From contig JAOAPB010000052.1 in NCBI GenBank assembly GCA_025462645.1, positions 1-64,000 of the forward strand: 64,000 bases of DNA, given 5' to 3'. Under the pieces are notes generated by a model. It did not search any database. It was not told the DNA's origin and saw only the letters and a list, made by a program, of their open reading frames with translations. The translations under genes and the position numbers were made by a program. This stretch comes from Edaphobacter sp. (GTDB taxonomy: Bacteria; Acidobacteriota; Terriglobia; Terriglobales; Acidobacteriaceae). Positions within the stretch are counted from its first letter, which is position 1; each line of letters starts with the position of its first letter. Below are positions 61,310 through 64,000 of this stretch, piece after piece.

Positions 61310-62272
61310 ATGAGCAAATCCATCTCTCCCAAGCCTTCCAACAACGACCAGTCCGGCGAAGCCCCCCAGGGCGACCGCCTCCAGAAGATCCTTGCCCAGG
61401 CCGGCATCGCCAGCCGCCGCAAAGCCGAGGAGATCATCCTTGCAGGCCGTGTGCACGTCAACGGCGTCATCGTCAAAGAGCTCGGCACTCGCCATGATGC
61501 TACGAAGGATCACATCCGCGTCGACGGCAAGCTGCTCCACGGCCCCGAGGAGCAGCGCTACTACATGCTCAACAAGCCGCGCGGCTACGTCACCACCCTC
61601 GACGACCCCGAAAAGCGCCCCACCGTCATGCAGCTGATGACGAAGCAGAAGGGCCCCCACGGCGACCACGTCCGCCTCTACCCCGTAGGCCGCCTCGACT
61701 ACCTCAGCGAGGGCCTCCTGCTGATGACCAACGACGGCGAGCTCGCGAACAAGCTCTCCAAAGCTGCCGCGGGTGTGGAGAAGACCTATCTGGTCAAAGT
61801 CTCCGGCGTCCCCACCCCGGAGAGCGTCGACCAGCTCCGTCGCGGCATCATGATCGACCGCGGGCGCCTCAACGAGGTCCGCAGCGGCCGTCGAGACCGC
61901 GTCATCACCTCTCCGGCAAAGGTGGAGTTGGTACGTGGAGGCGACAATCCCTGGTACGAGCTCACCCTCACGGAGGGCCGCAACCGTCAGCTCCGCAAGA
62001 TGTTCGAGGAGATCGGCCACCACGTGGAGAAGATCCGGCGCATCGGCTACGGAGCCCTGCGTCTCGACGTCCCACCGGGCGAGTTCCGTGAGCTCTCGCC
62101 GGGAGAGGTGACTGCTCTGGGCCGTGCCGCAAAAGGCCAGAAGGTCGTACCAAAAAAGAAGACGCCCGAGTTCGCGCAGCTCAAGTCTCCCGCGAAGAAA
62201 AAATCCACAGGACCCCGCCGTACCTTCGCCTCCAGGTCCAAACCGAGCGCCCGCCCCCGGCGCGCCCAATAG
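61310..62272 (+). CDS. Pseudouridine synthase (RluB/RsuA family)
   Basis: 320 residues from ATG 61310, with AGGA upstream. The open frame from 61199 crosses a stretch that looks non-coding. S4 domain at about 20-70 (LQKILAQAGIASRRKAEEIIL), then YYMLNKPRGYVTTLDDP and the catalytic Asp in GRLDYLSEGLLLMTND. EKIRRIGYGALRLD closes the catalytic core. A 60-residue Lys/Arg/Ser-rich C-terminal tail (PKKKTPEF to RPRRAQ) is unusual. It modifies 23S rRNA. Confidence 0.9.
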   Translation: MSKSISPKPSNNDQSGEAPQGDRLQKILAQAGIASRRKAEEIILAGRVHVNGVIVKELGTRHDATKDHIRVDGKLLHGPEEQRYYMLNKPRGYVTTLDDPEKRPTVMQLMTKQKGPHGDHVRLYPVGRLDYLSEGLLLMTNDGELANKLSKAAAGVEKTYLVKVSGVPTPESVDQLRRGIMIDRGRLNEVRSGRRDRVITSPAKVELVRGGDNPWYELTLTEGRNRQLRKMFEEIGHHVEKIRRIGYGALRLDVPPGEFRELSPGEVTALGRAAKGQKVVPKKKTPEFAQLKSPAKKKSTGPRRTFASRSKPSARPRRAQ

Positions 62273-62365
62273 CTCGCATGTAATAGTTTTGTCGCCGCGA
62301 TGGTGAGTCGAAGGGCCAATGGCTGTCGTGGCCTCTTTTCCCCGCCACACCGTGGCGATCGACGT

Positions 62366-62397
62366 CCCAATTCTTCGCTAGGCTACGAAGAATTGGG
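62366..62397 (+). repeat. Perfect inverted repeat in the rluB-msrA gap
   Basis: CCCAATTCTTCG (62366-62377) pairs with CGAAGAATTGGG (62386-62397), 8-nt loop CTAGGCTA. It is the clearest structure in the 62273-62617 gap; I see nothing else there. It may end transcription from the RluB-like gene. Confidence 0.6.
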
Positions 62398-62617
62398 GCC
62401 TCCTCTAGCCCAAATTTACCGCCGTTTCACGCTCTCTCCAACGCCCGCACGACCCCCATTGACATACCTCTATTCGCGCGCCCAGAATACTCCCGCTATT
62501 AATCTTTGGGGAGATGACAATCGCTTCCCGAAAGCATCCAATAGCCATAGCCAGCAAGAAGGCTCAGGCCGTAGCCAGCAGCGCAACGGCGTAGTTTGCA
62601 GCAAAGGAGCAACACGA

Positions 62618-63094
62618 GTGGCAATTGAAAAAGCAACGTTTGGTGCAGGATGTTTTTGGGGTGTAGAGACCCGTTTCGCAGAACTCACAGGTGTTATCGA
62701 CACGGCCGTAGGATACGAAGGCGGCGACCTCGAACATCCAACCTATAAGGAAGTCTGTACGGACCGCACCGGCCATGCGGAGGTTGTTCAAGTCACATTC
62801 GATCCCTCCCGCCTCCCCTACGAGGCGCTACTCGACACATTTTTTGCGATGCACGATCCCACGCAGGTCAACCGACAGGGGCCCGACTGGGGCAGTCAGT
62901 ATCGCAGCGTGGTCTTCACCCATACCGACGAGCAGTTCATGCAGGCGCGGGCCAAGGTAGCTGAGCTCAACGCCTCCGGAACCTACCGTCTCCCCATCGC
63001 TACGCAGATACTCCCTGCCGCCACCTTCTGGAAGGCCGAGGAGTACCACCAGAAGTATCTGGAAAAACGCGGCATGGTCAGCTGTCACATCTAG
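62618..63094 (+). CDS. msrA: Peptide-methionine (S)-S-oxide reductase MsrA
   Basis: 158 residues from GTG 62618, which has AAGGAG 9 nt upstream. The open frame from 62300 includes the gap and is rejected. Catalytic GCFWG (C12), [18 protein letters not shown], and AEEYHQKYL are all intact. It reduces methionine sulfoxide in proteins. Usual length. The region 63095-63469 after it holds a weak hairpin and no gene I can support. Confidence 0.95.
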   Translation: MAIEKATFGAGCFWGVETRFAELTGVIDTAVGYEGGDLEHPTYKEVCTDRTGHAEVVQVTFDPSRLPYEALLDTFFAMHDPTQVNRQGPDWGSQYRSVVFTHTDEQFMQARAKVAELNASGTYRLPIATQILPAATFWKAEEYHQKYLEKRGMVSCHI

Positions 63095-63469
63095 GACGCA
63101 AACCAAACGGCCCCACCTCAGGCACATCGAAGCCAAAGGGTGGGGCTTTCGAATGTCGCCTATCCTATCGCCCTTGTGATACTCTGGTACTGCACTCTGG
63201 AAAAAAGGAGTGCGGGCATCGCAGGCAAAGACTCCCCATGGAATTCGGAGTTTGGCCAGAGACTGCGATTCACCTTTACCCACCGCTTGCCTTCCCTGAA
63301 AATCAGGAAGCCGCGCTGGTTGCTCTGGCTGGAAGGCCCGTCATCGGACGAGTCTCGCCGTGCAGCAGCAGCGCTTCGATAAACGACAGCAATGCTGACT
63401 ATTGAAATCCATGGTGCTTCGGCGCCCCTGCATTTTTATGCCGCCTTATCAACTCCTAAAGGAAAAACT

Positions 63470-64000
63470 TTGAACTCCGCAACTCTCGAGCAAGAGCAAC
63501 AGCAGACAGCACCCCAGGCTGCATTCGTAGCAGCAAACCCGATCAACCTCCCCCTCGCCAATGACGTCCGCTTCACCGACTTCAATATCTCGGACTCGCT
63601 TAAGTCTCGCCTCTCCACCGCCGGCTTTGTGATCCCTACGCCCGTCCAGGCCAAGGCCATCCCGCCAGCCCTCGAAGGCAAGGACATCCTCGCCACCGCC
63701 TCCACAGGCACCGGCAAGACCCTCAGCTTCCTCATCCCGATGATCCAGCGCATGGACGCCACCTCGGTGCCCAGCACCCGTGGCAAGCGCGGCCCCATCC
63801 GTTCGTTGATCCTGCTCCCGACGCGCGAACTCGCCATGCAGGTCCTCGAGGCCTACGGCAAGCTCGTCCCCGGCTCGCGCAACGACGCTGTGCTCGTCTG
63901 CGGCGGCCTCTCCGAGCGCGCCCAGCTCGACAACCTCGACCGTGGCCCGCGCCTCGTCGTCGCCACTCCCGGCCGGCTTGAGGACTTCCTCCGCCGCCGC
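63470..64000 (+). CDS. DEAD-box RNA helicase, N-terminal part (cut by window end)
   Basis: The gene starts at TTG 63470, with AAAGGA 6 nt upstream; the frame is also open from ATG 63392. The visible 177 residues have FTDFNISDSLKSRLSTAGF, the Q motif (PTPVQAKAIP), motif I ASTGTGKT, Ia LLPTRELA, and Ib TPGRLEDFL. This matches RhlE-like DEAD-box helicases. The rest, including DEAD itself, lies beyond 64000. Confidence 0.92.
   Translation, partial: MNSATLEQEQQQTAPQAAFVAANPINLPLANDVRFTDFNISDSLKSRLSTAGFVIPTPVQAKAIPPALEGKDILATASTGTGKTLSFLIPMIQRMDATSVPSTRGKRGPIRSLILLPTRELAMQVLEAYGKLVPGSRNDAVLVCGGLSERAQLDNLDRGPRLVVATPGRLEDFLRRR

Noticed and set aside
63230..63400. A 50-residue ORF starting ATGGAATTCGG before the DEAD-box gene
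   Set aside because: No ribosome-binding site and no recognisable features; the reading frame ends shortly before the helicase start.

Overview
The window looks like a chromosomal segment of an acidobacterium, most likely class Terriglobia (Acidobacteriaceae: the Granulicella / Edaphobacter / Terriglobus group). The reasons are a large Oar-like TonB-dependent receptor with an N-terminal carboxypeptidase-regulatory domain, a PEP-CTERM protein, an ETF plus membrane Fe-S oxidoreductase cluster, many secreted proteins without close relatives, GC-rich coding sequence, and dispersed intergenic repeats. The genus is an inference from family content; there is no rRNA gene in the window. I see no tRNA, rRNA, CRISPR array, insertion sequence, integrase or prophage gene.

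Layout. 0.4-9.4 kb, almost all minus strand: a BamD-like TPR protein, rpe, a UvrC-like protein framed by direct repeats, then tldD, two tandem 102-residue Cys/His proteins and pmbA/tldE, and a secreted DUF1906 protein. 9.5-17.8 kb: a DinB/YfiT-like protein, a secreted protein, a PD-(D/E)XK nuclease-like protein, dusB, rpmE, a DnaC-like ATPase, a small membrane protein and a broken VOC gene. 18-25 kb: an OmpA-family protein behind a textbook sigma-54 promoter, kdsA, a DUF1641 plus molybdopterin formate-dehydrogenase-like pair, and an amine oxidase. 25-29.4 kb: cca, tsaD, cysS (tRNA maturation and charging). 29.4-36.3 kb: two DMT exporters around a mocR-cupin-DoxX-like group and a marR-pirin operon. 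36.6-43.5 kb: a class III aminotransferase, the TonB receptor, a small Cys/His protein and a diguanylate cyclase. 43.5-48.6 kb: moaA and etfA-etfB-Fe-S oxidoreductase. 49-64 kb, mostly plus strand: a glycosyltransferase, two SIMPL-domain proteins, an acyltransferase, an M50 protease, trpS, scpA, a PEP-CTERM protein, a macro-domain protein, a PiT phosphate transporter, scpB, an rluB-like gene, msrA and the start of a DEAD-box helicase.

How the genes fit together. Most are housekeeping: translation (rpmE, trpS, cysS, cca, tsaD, dusB, rluB), chromosome condensation (scpA/scpB), envelope (BamD-like, OmpA-like, kdsA). The metabolic theme is redox. EtfAB with its membrane Fe-S partner can pass electrons from flavin dehydrogenases to the quinone pool. 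moaA supplies an early step of the molybdenum cofactor that the formate-dehydrogenase-like enzyme needs.

The most unusual signal is non-coding. A composite intergenic element occurs three times (about 40-350, 11188-11515, and inverted at 14942-15160). All copies keep the same order and near-identical spacing: a GGCAT box, exactly 20 nt, a TAYAMT box, 58-67 nt, a duplicated ATAACCC...AGAAAGACGA...TTTAG unit, then a GTACCC/GGG palindromic block starting 103-104 nt after the first AACC. It looks like a promoter plus structured RNA family, or a miniature mobile element. Two other dispersed repeat families and a frameshifted VOC pseudogene indicate active intergenic rearrangement.
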